Shown in pieces: positions 7,370 through 15,345 of a stretch of DNA of 36,925 nt. The stretch is from contig JBKQLU010000022.1 in assembly GCA_052326585.1 (NCBI GenBank), positions 1-36,925 on the forward strand. The letters run 5' to 3'. The translations under genes were made by a program, and so were the position numbers. The notes below the pieces were generated by a model, which did no database searches, had not been told where the DNA came from, and saw nothing but the letters and a program-made list of their open reading frames with translations. The stretch's first letter is position 1, and each line of letters opens with the position of its first letter. This stretch comes from JAPLJC01 sp052326585 (GTDB lineage: Bacteria > Desulfobacterota > Desulfobaccia > Desulfobaccales > 0-14-0-80-60-11).

Positions 7370-8314
7370 ATGGCCAGGCACTCTTCAGATAAAGAAAGTC
7401 GCGTGCCGGCAACCGGCGCCGCAGGCTGGAAGGGCATAATCTTGGCCGGCGGGGCCGGAACCCGGCTCTATCCCATCACCCAGGTGGTAAGTAAACAGCT
7501 CCTGCCGGTCTATGACAAGCCCATGATCTATTATCCGCTGTCAGTCTTGATGCTGGCTGGCATCCGCGAGATTCTGCTCATCTCCACCCCGGAGGATCTC
7601 CCCAAGTTCCAAAGCCTTCTAAGTGACGGCTCCCAACTGGGCCTGCAATTCGCCTATGCCGAACAGCCCCGGCCCGAAGGCCTGGCCCAGGCCTTTGTCA
7701 TTGGCCGGGACTTTATCGGCCCGGACCGGGTCTGCCTGGTCCTGGGGGATAATATCTTTTATGGGCACGGGTTTCAGGAGATTATCGGCAGGGCCATAAG
7801 TCTGGTGTCGGGCGGGGTCATCTTCGGCTACTGGGTGAAAGATCCGGAAAGATATGGGGTCGTGGAGTTTGATGGGGACCACCGCGTCATCGGGTTGGTG
7901 GAGAAGCCTGTCAAACCCAGGTCGAACTTTGCGGTTCCCGGCCTCTACTTTTACGATAACCGCGTGGTGGAGATCGCCGCCGGCCTCAAACCCTCAGCCC
8001 GGGGGGAACTGGAGATCACCGATATCAACAGGGAATACCTGCGCCAAGGGTCCCTGCGGGTGGAACTCCTGGGAAGAGGATTCGCCTGGTTGGACACCGG
8101 CACTCATGAATCGCTCCTGGAGGCGTCCACCTTCATCGAAACCATCGAGAAGCGGCAGGGGCTAAAGATTTCCTGCATCGAAGAGATCGCCTACCGCATG
8201 AAATATATCGACGGAAGGCAACTGCGGGCTCTGGCCGAGCCGCTGTGCAAGAGCGGCTATGGCCAATACTTGTTGCGGCTGCTGGAGCAGGAGACCTTGG
8301 AATCAGATAGTTGA
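7370..8314 (+). CDS. rmlA: Glucose-1-phosphate thymidylyltransferase
   Basis: The enzyme condenses glucose-1-P and dTTP to dTDP-glucose, the first step of dTDP-rhamnose and related pathways. It shows the nucleotidyltransferase loop GIILAGGAGTRLYPIT (about residues 23-38), SKQLLPVYDKPMIYYPLS, the magnesium-binding LVLGDNIFYG and VEKPVKPRSN, and FAWLDTGTHESLLEA near the C-terminus, all typical of RmlA. At 314 residues it carries a roughly 20-residue N-terminal extension compared with common RmlA; GTG 7403 would remove about half of it and neither start has a clear Shine-Dalgarno. rmlB, rmlC and rmlD are not in the window; the epimerase gene upstream may use its product. Confidence 0.93.
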   Translation: MARHSSDKESRVPATGAAGWKGIILAGGAGTRLYPITQVVSKQLLPVYDKPMIYYPLSVLMLAGIREILLISTPEDLPKFQSLLSDGSQLGLQFAYAEQPRPEGLAQAFVIGRDFIGPDRVCLVLGDNIFYGHGFQEIIGRAISLVSGGVIFGYWVKDPERYGVVEFDGDHRVIGLVEKPVKPRSNFAVPGLYFYDNRVVEIAAGLKPSARGELEITDINREYLRQGSLRVELLGRGFAWLDTGTHESLLEASTFIETIEKRQGLKISCIEEIAYRMKYIDGRQLRALAEPLCKSGYGQYLLRLLEQETLESDS

Positions 8315-8342
8315 CTGCCGGAATACGGAGTATAACCGGGGT

Positions 8343-8513
8343 ATGCAGCCGCTGACGCCATATGTCATAGTGGCCGCCATCGTCATGGTGGTGGCGATCG
8401 GGCTGGCGTGGCTAAAGGGCGGCAAGGTATACGCCAGGAGTGTTACCCTGGCAGGTCTCGGCTACTTGCTCGGCATGTTCGCCATATACCTGGCTATGCA
8501 TTACTTCAGATAG
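8343..8513 (+). CDS. Small two-helix membrane protein of unknown function
   Basis: From ATG 8343 the frame encodes 56 residues with two hydrophobic helices: about 7-24 (YVIVAAIVMVVAIGLAWL) and about 35-53 (LAGLGYLLGMFAIYLAMHY), joined by a short basic loop (KGGKVYAR). The longer open frame starts inside rmlA and is rejected. The gene lies 28 bases after rmlA and 43 before manC, in the same direction, so co-transcription is likely. No family was recognised; the clean hydrophobic pattern and its place in the operon are the reasons for calling it. Confidence 0.6.
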   Translation: MQPLTPYVIVAAIVMVVAIGLAWLKGGKVYARSVTLAGLGYLLGMFAIYLAMHYFR

Positions 8514-8556
8514 TTGGGTTAAATAAGTATCTAATTCCCCTAACATTGGTAAGAAG

Positions 8557-9981
8557 ATGGCTGCTGAAAACCGCGTTCCAATAACCGGCTTGATCCTGGC
8601 GGGTGGCCTGGGCACCCGTTTCTGGCCTCTGAGCCGCTCCCAATATCCCAAGCAGGTGCTGCACCTGCTGGGTTCGGAGTCCATGATCCAGGCGACCGTC
8701 GAGCGCCTGCTGCCTCGCATTCCCTCGGAACGCCTGGCGGTGGTGACCAACGCCGCCCAGGCGGAGATTATCAGTCTGGAGCTCTCCCGCAAAGGTTGGC
8801 AAGGCATCAGGATCATCCTGGAGCCGGAAGGGAAGAATACGGCGCCCGCGGTGGGACTGGCCGCGGTCCTGCTGGGGGCCGCCGACCCCGCCGGCCTGCT
8901 GGCGGTCTTTCCAGCGGACCACTTTATCGGCGATCCGGCGAGTCTGTTGGCGGTTTTGGACCGCGGCGCGGTATGGGCTGCCGCCGGCTACCTGGTGACC
9001 TTCGGCATCCCTGCCAGCCGCCCGGAAACCGGCTATGGCTATATAAAGCAGGGGGCACCCCTGGACCCGGGCGGGACCGGGTTTAAGGCCAGCCGCTTCA
9101 TTGAAAAACCGGATGCCTCCCAGGCCCGGGCCTTTCTGGCGGAAGGCGGCTATTACTGGAACAGCGGCATCTTCCTATTTCGCCGCGATGCCTTGCTGGA
9201 GGCATTGAAGCTATACTTGCCGGAGGTTTACCGGGGCTTGGCCAATATCGAGCCGGGGATGGCGGACCCGGATTTGCTGGCGGAGGTTTACCGGGAATTT
9301 CCCAACATCTCTTTAGATCACGGTATTATGGAGCATGCCGCCCGGGTAGCCGTGGTGCCGGTGGATATGGGCTGGAACGACGTGGGCACCTGGGGGGCCT
9401 TGCAAGAGATCCTTCCCCGGGACCCCCAGGGGAACGTCCTGCAGGGGCGGACCCTGGACCGCGGCAGTAAAGGCTGCACCTTTTTCGCCCAGGATCGTCT
9501 GGTGGCCACCATCGGCCTGGAGAATGTTATCGTGGTCGATACCCAGGACGCCACCCTGGTATGCCACCGGGATCGGGTCCAGGAAGTGAAGGAGCTGGTG
9601 GGAGAGTTGCAGCGCCGGGAGATGGCGGAGTCGGTGCAGCATCTCACGGTGCAGCGGCCCTGGGGGCATTACACCGTGATGGACGAGGGCCCGGGGTACA
9701 AGGTCAAGCAGATCGAAGTGGCGCCGGGCGGCCGCCTCAGCCTGCAGAGGCACCGGCAACGGGCGGAACATTGGGTGGTGGTGCAGGGCACCGCCACGGT
9801 GACCATCGACTCGGCCACCACTCTGGTGCCCAGCAACCAGAGTGTATATATCCCCGCCAGAACCGCACACCGCCTGGAAAACCAGAAGAGCCAGCCCCTG
9901 CGCCTCATCGAAGTGCAGACCGGCCCCTATCTCGGTGAGGACGATATCCAGCGCCTGGAGGACGATTACCGCCGCAGTTAG
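8557..9981 (+). CDS. manC: Bifunctional mannose-1-phosphate guanylyltransferase / mannose-6-phosphate isomerase
   Basis: This 474-residue protein has the layout of type II phosphomannose isomerase/GDP-mannose pyrophosphorylase (AlgA/ManC). The N-terminal transferase contains LILAGGLGTRFWPLSRSQYPKQ (about residues 9-30; pyrophosphorylase loop and catalytic Lys), FPADHFI and FIEKPD. A left-handed helix linker follows, and the C-terminal cupin isomerase begins near VQRPWGHYTVMDEGPGYKVK and includes LSLQRHRQRAEHWVVVQGTA, with the metal-binding His/Glu residues. It converts fructose-6-P to mannose-6-P and mannose-1-P plus GTP to GDP-mannose, with ManB (minus strand, 4578-5942) providing the middle step. 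TAAGAAG just before the ATG is a modest ribosome-binding site. Confidence 0.95.
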   Translation: MAAENRVPITGLILAGGLGTRFWPLSRSQYPKQVLHLLGSESMIQATVERLLPRIPSERLAVVTNAAQAEIISLELSRKGWQGIRIILEPEGKNTAPAVGLAAVLLGAADPAGLLAVFPADHFIGDPASLLAVLDRGAVWAAAGYLVTFGIPASRPETGYGYIKQGAPLDPGGTGFKASRFIEKPDASQARAFLAEGGYYWNSGIFLFRRDALLEALKLYLPEVYRGLANIEPGMADPDLLAEVYREFPNISLDHGIMEHAARVAVVPVDMGWNDVGTWGALQEILPRDPQGNVLQGRTLDRGSKGCTFFAQDRLVATIGLENVIVVDTQDATLVCHRDRVQEVKELVGELQRREMAESVQHLTVQRPWGHYTVMDEGPGYKVKQIEVAPGGRLSLQRHRQRAEHWVVVQGTATVTIDSATTLVPSNQSVYIPARTAHRLENQKSQPLRLIEVQTGPYLGEDDIQRLEDDYRRS

Positions 9982-10172
9982 CGCCGGCTCCTGAACACAT
10001 CCGGAACCACCCCCGGAACCGGAGCCGCCAGGCTCCCGCCGCGATTATCCCCCCCCCCGCTTTTTGTCGACCAAACAATCCCGCGCCGGAATCCCAAGCC
10101 ATCCGGGTTTTATTCTATGAAGTCACCAGCAGGTGGCTTGCAATGCCAAAAATCGACAGAGGAGATGCAAGA

Positions 10173-10658
10173 ATGAAACCTTTGGGCAAGAGATCGTTGC
10201 TGCTGGTTTTAACCCTGGTGTTGTCTGTAGGCCTGGCGGCCGTCGTCTGGGCCGAGGCTCCCAAGGGCGCTTCCAAGGGGGCTCCCGCGGAGGGCCAGGA
10301 GATGATGTGGCATGGCCATCATGGGCATATGAATCTGACCCCGGAGCAGGCGGGTAAAATCTTCGACCTCAAAGAAAAATTCCGCACCGACACCGCGGCG
10401 GTGCGCCGGAAGTTAATGGTCGGGCGGGCGGAAATGGCGGCCTTGTGGAAGGCTGAGAACCCGGATGAGAAGGCCATCGTGGCCAAGGTTAAGGAACTCA
10501 GCGACCTGAGAGGCCAGTTAATGGAGAAGCTGGTGATTCTCCACCTGGAATTACGCAAGATCGACCCCCAAGCCTTCAAGCACGGGTGGGGTCATAGGGG
10601 GCATGGCATGGGACCTGGCGGTCCTGGAGAAGCCGGAGCCCCGGCTGCCGCAAAATAG
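10173..10658 (+). CDS. Secreted Spy/CpxP/ZraP-like metal-responsive periplasmic protein
   Basis: The protein (161 aa from ATG 10173, with GAGGAG 8 bases upstream) begins with a signal peptide (MKPLGKRSLLLVLTLVLSVG, cleavage likely after VWAEA). The mature part has a His/Met-rich segment (MMWHGHHGHMNL, about residues 45-56), then LTPEQAGKIFDLKEKFRTDT and long amphipathic helices, then a second His/Gly-rich tail (HGWGHRGHGMGPGG). This matches the LTxxQ, heavy-metal-resistance (ZraP/Spy/CpxP) architecture: periplasmic chaperones or zinc/copper sensors working with two-component systems. No sensor kinase gene is adjacent, so the signal is unknown. The in-frame ATG at 10143 is rejected because it would put a charged stretch before the signal peptide. 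A GC hairpin follows the stop codon. Confidence 0.85.
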   Translation: MKPLGKRSLLLVLTLVLSVGLAAVVWAEAPKGASKGAPAEGQEMMWHGHHGHMNLTPEQAGKIFDLKEKFRTDTAAVRRKLMVGRAEMAALWKAENPDEKAIVAKVKELSDLRGQLMEKLVILHLELRKIDPQAFKHGWGHRGHGMGPGGPGEAGAPAAAK

Positions 10659-10680
10659 CGGGACCAGCTAACCCCTGGGC

Positions 10681-10707
10681 GCTGAAGGGCCGGAGCGGCC
10701 CTTCAGC
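10681..10707 (+). terminator. Perfect 11-bp hairpin after the ZraP-like gene
   Basis: GCTGAAGGGCC (10681-10691), GGAGC loop, GGCCCTTCAGC (10697-10707). No T run follows, so it may be a weak terminator, an mRNA-stabilising 3' structure, or a repeat; position 23 bases after the stop codon favours a transcript-end function. Confidence 0.65.
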
Positions 10708-10820
10708 TCACCCCTGCCGCGGTTCTCTATCTCTTCCGGCTATAAGCCAGCCGATTCCCCGCCAGCGCCCCTGGCCCACCGATCCGCCTGACAATTCTGT
10801 CCAGCCGCTGCCTCAAATCC

Positions 10821-10849
10821 TTGAAAAATTGCCAAAATTGCCGTAAAAT
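10821..10849 (+). promoter_or_regulatory. Sigma-70-type promoter for def-fmt
   Basis: TTGAAA at 10821-10826, a 17-base spacer and TAAAAT at 10844-10849, each box one mismatch from consensus, in an AT-rich stretch unusual for this window. Predicted transcription start near 10856, about 38 bases before the def ATG. Confidence 0.75.
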
Positions 10850-10893
10850 CAAAATAGCAAATTACTGAGAGGATTTTCAGATACCTGAATACC

Positions 10894-11403
10894 ATGGCAG
10901 TCCTGCCTATACGTAAATTACCCGACGCGGCGCTGCGGCAGCCGGCCCGGGAGATTAACGGGATCGACGCCGAGCTGCAGAGGCTCATCGAGGATATGGC
11001 CGAAACCATGTACGCCGCTCCGGGCCTGGGGCTGGCCGCCAATCAGGTGGGGGCCCTGCACCGCCTCATCGTCTTCGACGTGGCCCATCGGGATGGCGCG
11101 GCCCGAGACCTCAAGGTGCTCATCAATCCCTGCATTACCCACGCCGAGGGAGAGCTTACCCACGAGGAGGGCTGCCTCTCGGTGGCGGACTTTAGCGCCG
11201 AGGTGCGGCGCCACGCCCGGGTGAGCGTGCAGGGCCTGGACCGGGAAGGCAAACCGGTGACCATTACCGGGGAGGGATTGCTGGCAGTGGTGCTCCAGCA
11301 CGAAGTGGATCACCTGGACGGCATCCTCTTCATTGACCGCATCAGCCGGCTGAAGCGGAACATCTATTTAAGGCGGCTGAAGAAACAGGCGGCGGCCAGG
11401 TGA
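10894..11403 (+). CDS. def: Peptide deformylase
   Basis: The 169-residue enzyme removes the N-formyl group from nascent proteins in the cytoplasm. All three family motifs are intact: GLGLAANQVG (about residues 48-57), EEGCLS (about 91-96, Cys metal ligand) and QHEVDHLDG (about 134-142, HExxH metal site). It starts at ATG 10894; a Shine-Dalgarno is weak or distant. Its stop codon overlaps the GTG start of fmt (GTGA), implying translational coupling. Def and Fmt are functional opposites in the formyl-Met cycle and are commonly encoded side by side. Confidence 0.97.
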   Translation: MAVLPIRKLPDAALRQPAREINGIDAELQRLIEDMAETMYAAPGLGLAANQVGALHRLIVFDVAHRDGAARDLKVLINPCITHAEGELTHEEGCLSVADFSAEVRRHARVSVQGLDREGKPVTITGEGLLAVVLQHEVDHLDGILFIDRISRLKRNIYLRRLKKQAAAR

Positions 11404-12344
11404 AGCACGGCCCCTGGCGCTTAATCTTCATGGGCACCCCCCAGTTCGCCCTGCCTTCCCTGGAAGCCTTGCTCTCCCATGGGGAGGAGGTGCTGGCGGT
11501 GATTACCCAACCGGACCGGCCCCGGGGTCGGGGGCAGCGGGTTTCCCCTTCGCCGGTGAAGGAGTTGGCCCTCTCCTGGAAGCTGCCGGTGCTGCAGCCC
11601 CGGAGCCTCAAGGACCCCGTCCTGGCGCAGCAGCTTGGCGCCTTGGGGGCGGAGCTGGGGATCGTGGTGGCTTACGGGCGCCTGCTGACCCCTGAGCTTT
11701 TGGCCGTCCCGGAGTTGGGATTCCTCAACGTCCACGCCTCCCTGCTGCCGGCCTATCGAGGCGCCGCGCCCATCAATTGGGCCTTGATCCGGGGGGAGCG
11801 CGAGACCGGGGTGACCATTCAGTGGGTGGTGCATGAATTGGATGCGGGGCCCATCTTTCTTCAGGAGCGGGTGCCGGTCCTGGAGGACGACAACGCCGGC
11901 GCCCTGGCCGGGAAGCTGGCGGAGAGGGGCGCCAATCTGCTGGTGGAGGCCCTGGAGCGGCTGCGCCGCGGCGAGGCCGCCAGGGAGCCCCAGCCCCGGG
12001 GGGGGGTCAGCTATGCGCCGCCCCTCACCCGGGAGATGCGCCGCCTCGACTGGCAATTGCCGGCCCGGGAAGTGGCCGGCTGGATCCGGGGGCTCGATCC
12101 GTCTCCCGGGGCCTATGGACTGTGGCGGGGAGAGGTCTTGAAACTCTTTGCCGCCCAGGTGCAGAAAGGCGCGGGGGCAGGCGCGGCCCCGGGCACGGTT
12201 TTGGGGTTGAGCCCCCGGGGGCTGGAAATTGCCTGCGGCCAGGGCAGCGTTGCGGTGCAGGAACTGCAACTGGCCGGACATAGACGCCTGACGGCTCCGG
12301 AATTCCTCCGGGGACACGCTTTGCTCAAAGAGGTATTAGCCTGA
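11400..12344 (+). CDS. fmt: Methionyl-tRNA formyltransferase
   Basis: The 314-residue protein formylates initiator Met-tRNA using 10-formyl-tetrahydrofolate. Motifs: FMGTPQFALPSLEAL near the N-terminus, the catalytic core NVHASLLPAYRGAAPI (Asn and His of the N-H-D triad), ELDAGPIF with the catalytic Asp, and a C-terminal OB-like domain (about 205-305) that binds tRNA. Length is normal. GTG 11400 overlaps the def stop codon by four bases, and ATG of the DUF116 gene follows 10 bases after the fmt stop, so this is one operon. Confidence 0.97.
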   Translation: MKHGPWRLIFMGTPQFALPSLEALLSHGEEVLAVITQPDRPRGRGQRVSPSPVKELALSWKLPVLQPRSLKDPVLAQQLGALGAELGIVVAYGRLLTPELLAVPELGFLNVHASLLPAYRGAAPINWALIRGERETGVTIQWVVHELDAGPIFLQERVPVLEDDNAGALAGKLAERGANLLVEALERLRRGEAAREPQPRGGVSYAPPLTREMRRLDWQLPAREVAGWIRGLDPSPGAYGLWRGEVLKLFAAQVQKGAGAGAAPGTVLGLSPRGLEIACGQGSVAVQELQLAGHRRLTAPEFLRGHALLKEVLA

Positions 12345-12354
12345 GGCGCTCAAG

Positions 12355-13203
12355 ATGGAGGAACCGAGCCAAATCCTGAACGGCGGGAATTCCCTGCGGC
12401 CCCAGAAGCGCATCTTCCTGGGATTGCTGGCGGTCACCTGTCTGCTCTTCACCATCCTCCTGGGCGTGCTCTGGTACGTGCCCTATGTGGGGCTCAGCAA
12501 CCTCAATCCCCATCTGCCTCTGCTCCTGGGGGTCTTTTTCGCGGCGCTGCTGCTCCTCCTGGTGGGCGGCCTGCTGCTGCTGGCCCTGACGGTGGTGTTG
12601 GGCCGGGACCTCTTTTTTTCAAAGAAACTCCGGGGCGCGGTTATCAAGCTGCTGCTGCCCTTGATGAGCGGGGTGGGCAAACTCTGCGGCGTCTCCAAGG
12701 ACCAGGTGCGCCGCTCTTTCATCGAGATCAACAACCAACTGGTGCTGGCCCAGCACTCCCGCGCCACCCCGGAGAAGCTGCTGCTGCTCATGCCGCACTG
12801 TCTGCAGTTCCATGAATGCCAGTTCCGCATCACCGGTAACACCGTGCATTGCAAACGCTGCGGCAAATGTCCCATCAAAGGGCTGGCGGAGTTGTCGGAG
12901 AAGTACGGGGTGGGGCTGGCGGTGGCTACCGGCGGCACTCTGGCCCGGCGCATCATCGTGGAGCGGCGGCCGCGGCTCATCATCGCGGTGGCCTGCGAGC
13001 GGGACCTGAGCAGCGGCATCCAGGACAGCTACCCGCTGCCGGTCTTCGGGGTGCTCAACTCCCGCCCCCAGGGCCCCTGCTATGACACCCTGGTGGATCT
13101 GGAGAAGGTGGAAGAGGCCTTGAAGACCTTCCTGCTGCCTGCCGCGGCGCTCTCCGGCGGCGCAGAGAACCGCGTCAGGGATGAGAAAGTCGCGGGGGGA
13201 TGA
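12355..13203 (+). CDS. DUF116 membrane-anchored Cys-rich protein
   Basis: The 282-residue product matches DUF116. It has two hydrophobic segments near the N-terminus (about residues 18-40 and 50-80), then a cytosolic domain with LMPHCLQFHECQFRI and HCKRCGKCPIKG (about 143-180), a Cys-rich pattern typical of the family and suitable for a metal or Fe-S site. The conserved VATGGTLARRIIVERRP and VLNSRPQGPCYDT follow. The biochemical function is unknown; in many Firmicutes and Desulfobacterota the gene lies between fmt and rsmB (sun). Here it follows fmt by 10 bases, but rsmB is displaced by about 2.1 kb of other genes and repeats. Confidence 0.88.
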   Translation: MEEPSQILNGGNSLRPQKRIFLGLLAVTCLLFTILLGVLWYVPYVGLSNLNPHLPLLLGVFFAALLLLLVGGLLLLALTVVLGRDLFFSKKLRGAVIKLLLPLMSGVGKLCGVSKDQVRRSFIEINNQLVLAQHSRATPEKLLLLMPHCLQFHECQFRITGNTVHCKRCGKCPIKGLAELSEKYGVGLAVATGGTLARRIIVERRPRLIIAVACERDLSSGIQDSYPLPVFGVLNSRPQGPCYDTLVDLEKVEEALKTFLLPAAALSGGAENRVRDEKVAGG

Positions 13204-13239
13204 ATCGAATCGATAGCATTTTAATTTAGCGCGGCAAGC

Positions 13240-13620
13240 CTTGACTGGCGCAGGCTAAAGCCTGCGGCTACAGTTAACCCAGGTTGGGCGCGGCCCGCCA
13301 ATTCCTTAATATTAAAGGTGGTTTTCTGTTTTCGGTAAAAGGCATAATCAAAATCAAAGGCCCTTGATAGCTGTAGGGTGGGCTCGAGCCCACCAATTCC
13401 TCAAAAATCTCTAGTCCTTTCATTATCCCCTTTCCCCCGATGGGGGAGAGGGTTGGGGTGAGGGGGAAGTTGGAAGGCAGGGCAAAACCGATTTTCGCCC
13501 CAAAAATGTCATTCTGAGCGAAGCGAAGAATCTCGAATTTTTAGAGCTTGAGATCCTGCACTTCGTTAAGGATGCCAGTGAAAACAGCTTCTAGGGCGGG
13601 CTGTGCCCGCCAGCCAGGAA
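13240..13620. repeat. Gene-free stretch with members of four palindrome families
   Basis: The 424-base gap between DUF116 and the argB-type gene contains GCAGGCTAAAGCCTGCGGCT (family C, about 13250-13270), TGTAGGGTGGGCTCGAGCCC ACC (family B, about 13374-13396), family A (13426-13470), GTCATTCTGAGCGAAGCGAA GAATCTCG (family D, 13507-13534) and TAGGGCGGGCTGTGCCCGCC (family B, about 13593-13612). No protein-coding potential was found. It marks the left edge of the segment separating DUF116 from rsmB. Confidence 0.85.
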
Positions 13621-13627
13621 AAACGCG

Positions 13628-14527
13628 ATGTCCAAGATGGGCTCCATAAAAACCGCCCGGAAGCTTTTAAAGGGGCATGAGCTTTCCGAACTGCGGGCCG
13701 CCATCAACTACATTAATGCCTTTTCCGGGAAGCGCTTCGTTTTAAAGGTCGGCGGTTCCATCTTGGATGACTGGAGCCTTTTACCTCTACTCATCGAAGA
13801 TGTGATTTTCCTGAAAAAAGTGGGAATAGATGTGATCCTGGTGCATGGCGGCGGCCGCCATCTCAATCAGGCCATGAAGGAAAAAAATCTAAAAGTTAAT
13901 AAGATTCGTGGATTGCGGGTAACCTCGGCGGAGGTGCTGGAATTGGCGGCCCAGGTCTTCGCGGCGGTTAGCCGGCAGATCAAGACCGAGATCGACAGGC
14001 GGGGCTACCAGGCGATAATCTTTGGCAGGGAAACCGGCCTGGTAAAGTCGGAGCGGATAGATGCGCCGGAGTTGGGTTTCGTCGGGGTTCCACAAAGCGT
14101 CGAGGTTGCGTTGTTGGATAACCTGGCGGCAAAGGTTATCCCCATAGTCTCCGCGGTGACCGCCGGGACCAGGGCCGGTGAGCCGGGCTTTAATGTCAAT
14201 GCGGACGACGTGGCCGGAATCATCGCCTCTAAGATCGGCGCCGAAAAACTGATCCTGATGACCGACGTGGATGGCGTCCTGGATGAAAACGGCTCCCTGC
14301 TCTCGACCCTGAGCGTCAGCCAGGTTGAGGCCTTGATCGCCCGGAAGATCATCCGCGGCGGTATGATCCCCAAGGTGGAAACCTGTCTTAAGGCCCTGAA
14401 AGGCGGCGTGCAAAAGTGCCATATCGTCAAGGGCAGCACGCACTCCTTTATCGATGAGATTTTAACGGACGCCGGGGTGGGCACGGAATTCGTCCGGGAT
14501 GACCTGGCCAAGGAGGCCGCCAAATAG
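13628..14527 (+). CDS. argB: Acetylglutamate kinase (ArgB) or close amino-acid-kinase paralogue
   Basis: The 299-residue protein is an amino-acid-kinase-fold enzyme most like N-acetylglutamate kinase, step two of arginine synthesis. It shows FVLKVGGSIL (about residues 37-46, ATP Lys), VILVHGGGRHLNQAM (about 75-89), FNVNADDVAG (about 191-200), LILMTDVDGVLDENG and RGGMIPKVETCLKALKGGV (ArgB C-terminal hallmark). The N-terminal helix (LRAAINYINAFSGKR) resembles the arginine-sensitive hexameric type. HGGGR replaces the usual HGGGP and KVGGS replaces K(Y/L)GG(N/S)A, so a divergent ArgB or a paralogue with another acidic substrate is possible. Neighbours (repeats, a toxin-antitoxin pair) are not arginine genes. 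A terminator follows. Codon use is slightly less GC-rich than in the flanking def-fmt and rsmB. Confidence 0.82.
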   Translation: MSKMGSIKTARKLLKGHELSELRAAINYINAFSGKRFVLKVGGSILDDWSLLPLLIEDVIFLKKVGIDVILVHGGGRHLNQAMKEKNLKVNKIRGLRVTSAEVLELAAQVFAAVSRQIKTEIDRRGYQAIIFGRETGLVKSERIDAPELGFVGVPQSVEVALLDNLAAKVIPIVSAVTAGTRAGEPGFNVNADDVAGIIASKIGAEKLILMTDVDGVLDENGSLLSTLSVSQVEALIARKIIRGGMIPKVETCLKALKGGVQKCHIVKGSTHSFIDEILTDAGVGTEFVRDDLAKEAAK

Positions 14528-14585
14528 GCACCTGCTAATATCGACTTATCGCGTATTCTTTCAGAAGACTTCGATGCCCGCCCGC

Positions 14586-14615
14586 AAGCCCGGTTGTTGA
14601 TAAGCCGGGCTTTTT
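14586..14615 (+). terminator. Rho-independent terminator after the argB-type gene
   Basis: AAGCCCGG (14586-14593), an 11-base loop, CCGGGCTT (14605-14612) and a T run to 14615. It separates argB from the toxin-antitoxin promoter that follows. Confidence 0.88.
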
Positions 14616-14625
14616 ATTGTTTAAA

Positions 14626-14654
14626 TTGCAAAATTTCCTCGGCATGATTAAAAT
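14626..14654 (+). promoter_or_regulatory. Promoter of the toxin-antitoxin pair
   Basis: TTGCAA at 14626-14631, a 17-base spacer and TAAAAT at 14649-14654. Predicted start near 14661, 25 bases before ATG 14686, which supports that ATG rather than the earlier in-frame start at 14617. Autoregulation by the antitoxin would be expected to act here, but no operator palindrome was evident. Confidence 0.6.
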
Positions 14655-14685
14655 GAACCTTAACGTTTACCTTGGAGAAAATCCT

Positions 14686-14907
14686 ATGGAAGCAAGCCAG
14701 TCCCACCTGGACCAAATTTTGGATGAGATAGCCTCCTTGTCTTTGGAAGACCAGGAGATTCTGTTAAATATTGTGGAAAAGCGCCATATCGAAAAAAAAC
14801 GGGAACAGATTTTAAGGGATTCCCGGGAAACAATGCACGCCTATAAAAAAGGCGTGGCTAAAAAAGGGACGGTAGATGATTTAATGAAGGATTTGGAAAT
14901 TGATTAA
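14686..14907 (+). CDS. Antitoxin of a type II RelE-family pair
   Basis: The 73-residue protein from ATG 14686 (GGAGA about 7 bases upstream) is rich in charged residues: QSHLDQILDEIASLSLEDQEI, then a basic helix KRHIEKKREQILRDSRETMHAYKKG, ending DDLMKDLEID. This helix-rich, acidic-tailed pattern is typical of small antitoxins, and many RelE/YafQ partners share the LSLEDQ-type start. It overlaps the toxin start by 8 bases. A specific DNA-binding domain is not recognisable. Low GC compared with neighbours suggests horizontal acquisition. Confidence 0.75.
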   Translation: MEASQSHLDQILDEIASLSLEDQEILLNIVEKRHIEKKREQILRDSRETMHAYKKGVAKKGTVDDLMKDLEID

Positions 14908-15169
14908 GCTCGTCTGGCATAAAAGTTTTATCAGGGCTTTTAAGAAAACCTGTAAGAAAAATCCCGATATAAAAGATAACTTGCTCAACGCTCTTGAATT
15001 ATTCGTTAATAACCCATATCATCCCATTCTTGGCACACATAAGCTTTCCGGAAAGTTGAAAGGCCACCATGCCTTCAGTTTAGGATATGATTGTCGGGTG
15101 GTCGTTAAATTTATTAATGAAGGGGAAGTTGCTTTAATCTCAATTGGGAAACATGAGGAAGTCTATTGA
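14900..15169 (+). CDS. RelE/YafQ-type mRNA interferase toxin
   Basis: This 89-residue protein has the compact RelE/ParE fold pattern: LVWHKSFIRAFKKTCKKNPDI at the start, LELFVNNPYHPILGTHKLSGKLKGHHAFSL in the middle, and the C-terminal strand YDCRVVVKFINEGEVALISIGKHEEVY with the Arg and terminal His/Tyr residues common in the YafQ branch. Such toxins cut mRNA on the ribosome. TTG 14900 overlaps the antitoxin end, so translation is probably coupled and toxin output kept low. It looks intact. DNA-gyrase-targeting ParE activity cannot be excluded from sequence alone. Confidence 0.82.
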   Translation: MIKLVWHKSFIRAFKKTCKKNPDIKDNLLNALELFVNNPYHPILGTHKLSGKLKGHHAFSLGYDCRVVVKFINEGEVALISIGKHEEVY

Positions 15170-15238
15170 ACAAAAGCCTGGCGGAGACGGGGGATGAAGT
15201 GGCTAGATATTTTGGAGCTCCTGGCCCGTCCTTAATTT

Positions 15239-15276
15239 TCCCTCACCCTGACCCTCTCCCGTAGGCTGGAGTGGGG
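15239..15276 (+). repeat. Family A palindrome, degenerate copy
   Basis: CCCTCACCCTGACCCTCTCC followed by a diverged right arm (GTAGGCTGGAGTGGGG). It lies between the toxin gene and rsmB, marking the right edge of the inserted segment. Confidence 0.75.
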
Positions 15277-15345
15277 ATTAAACAAAAAATTCTATAGTCA
15301 ATCAATATTTCGCCCTTAGTAATATCGTGCCCCTCTGAGGAAATC

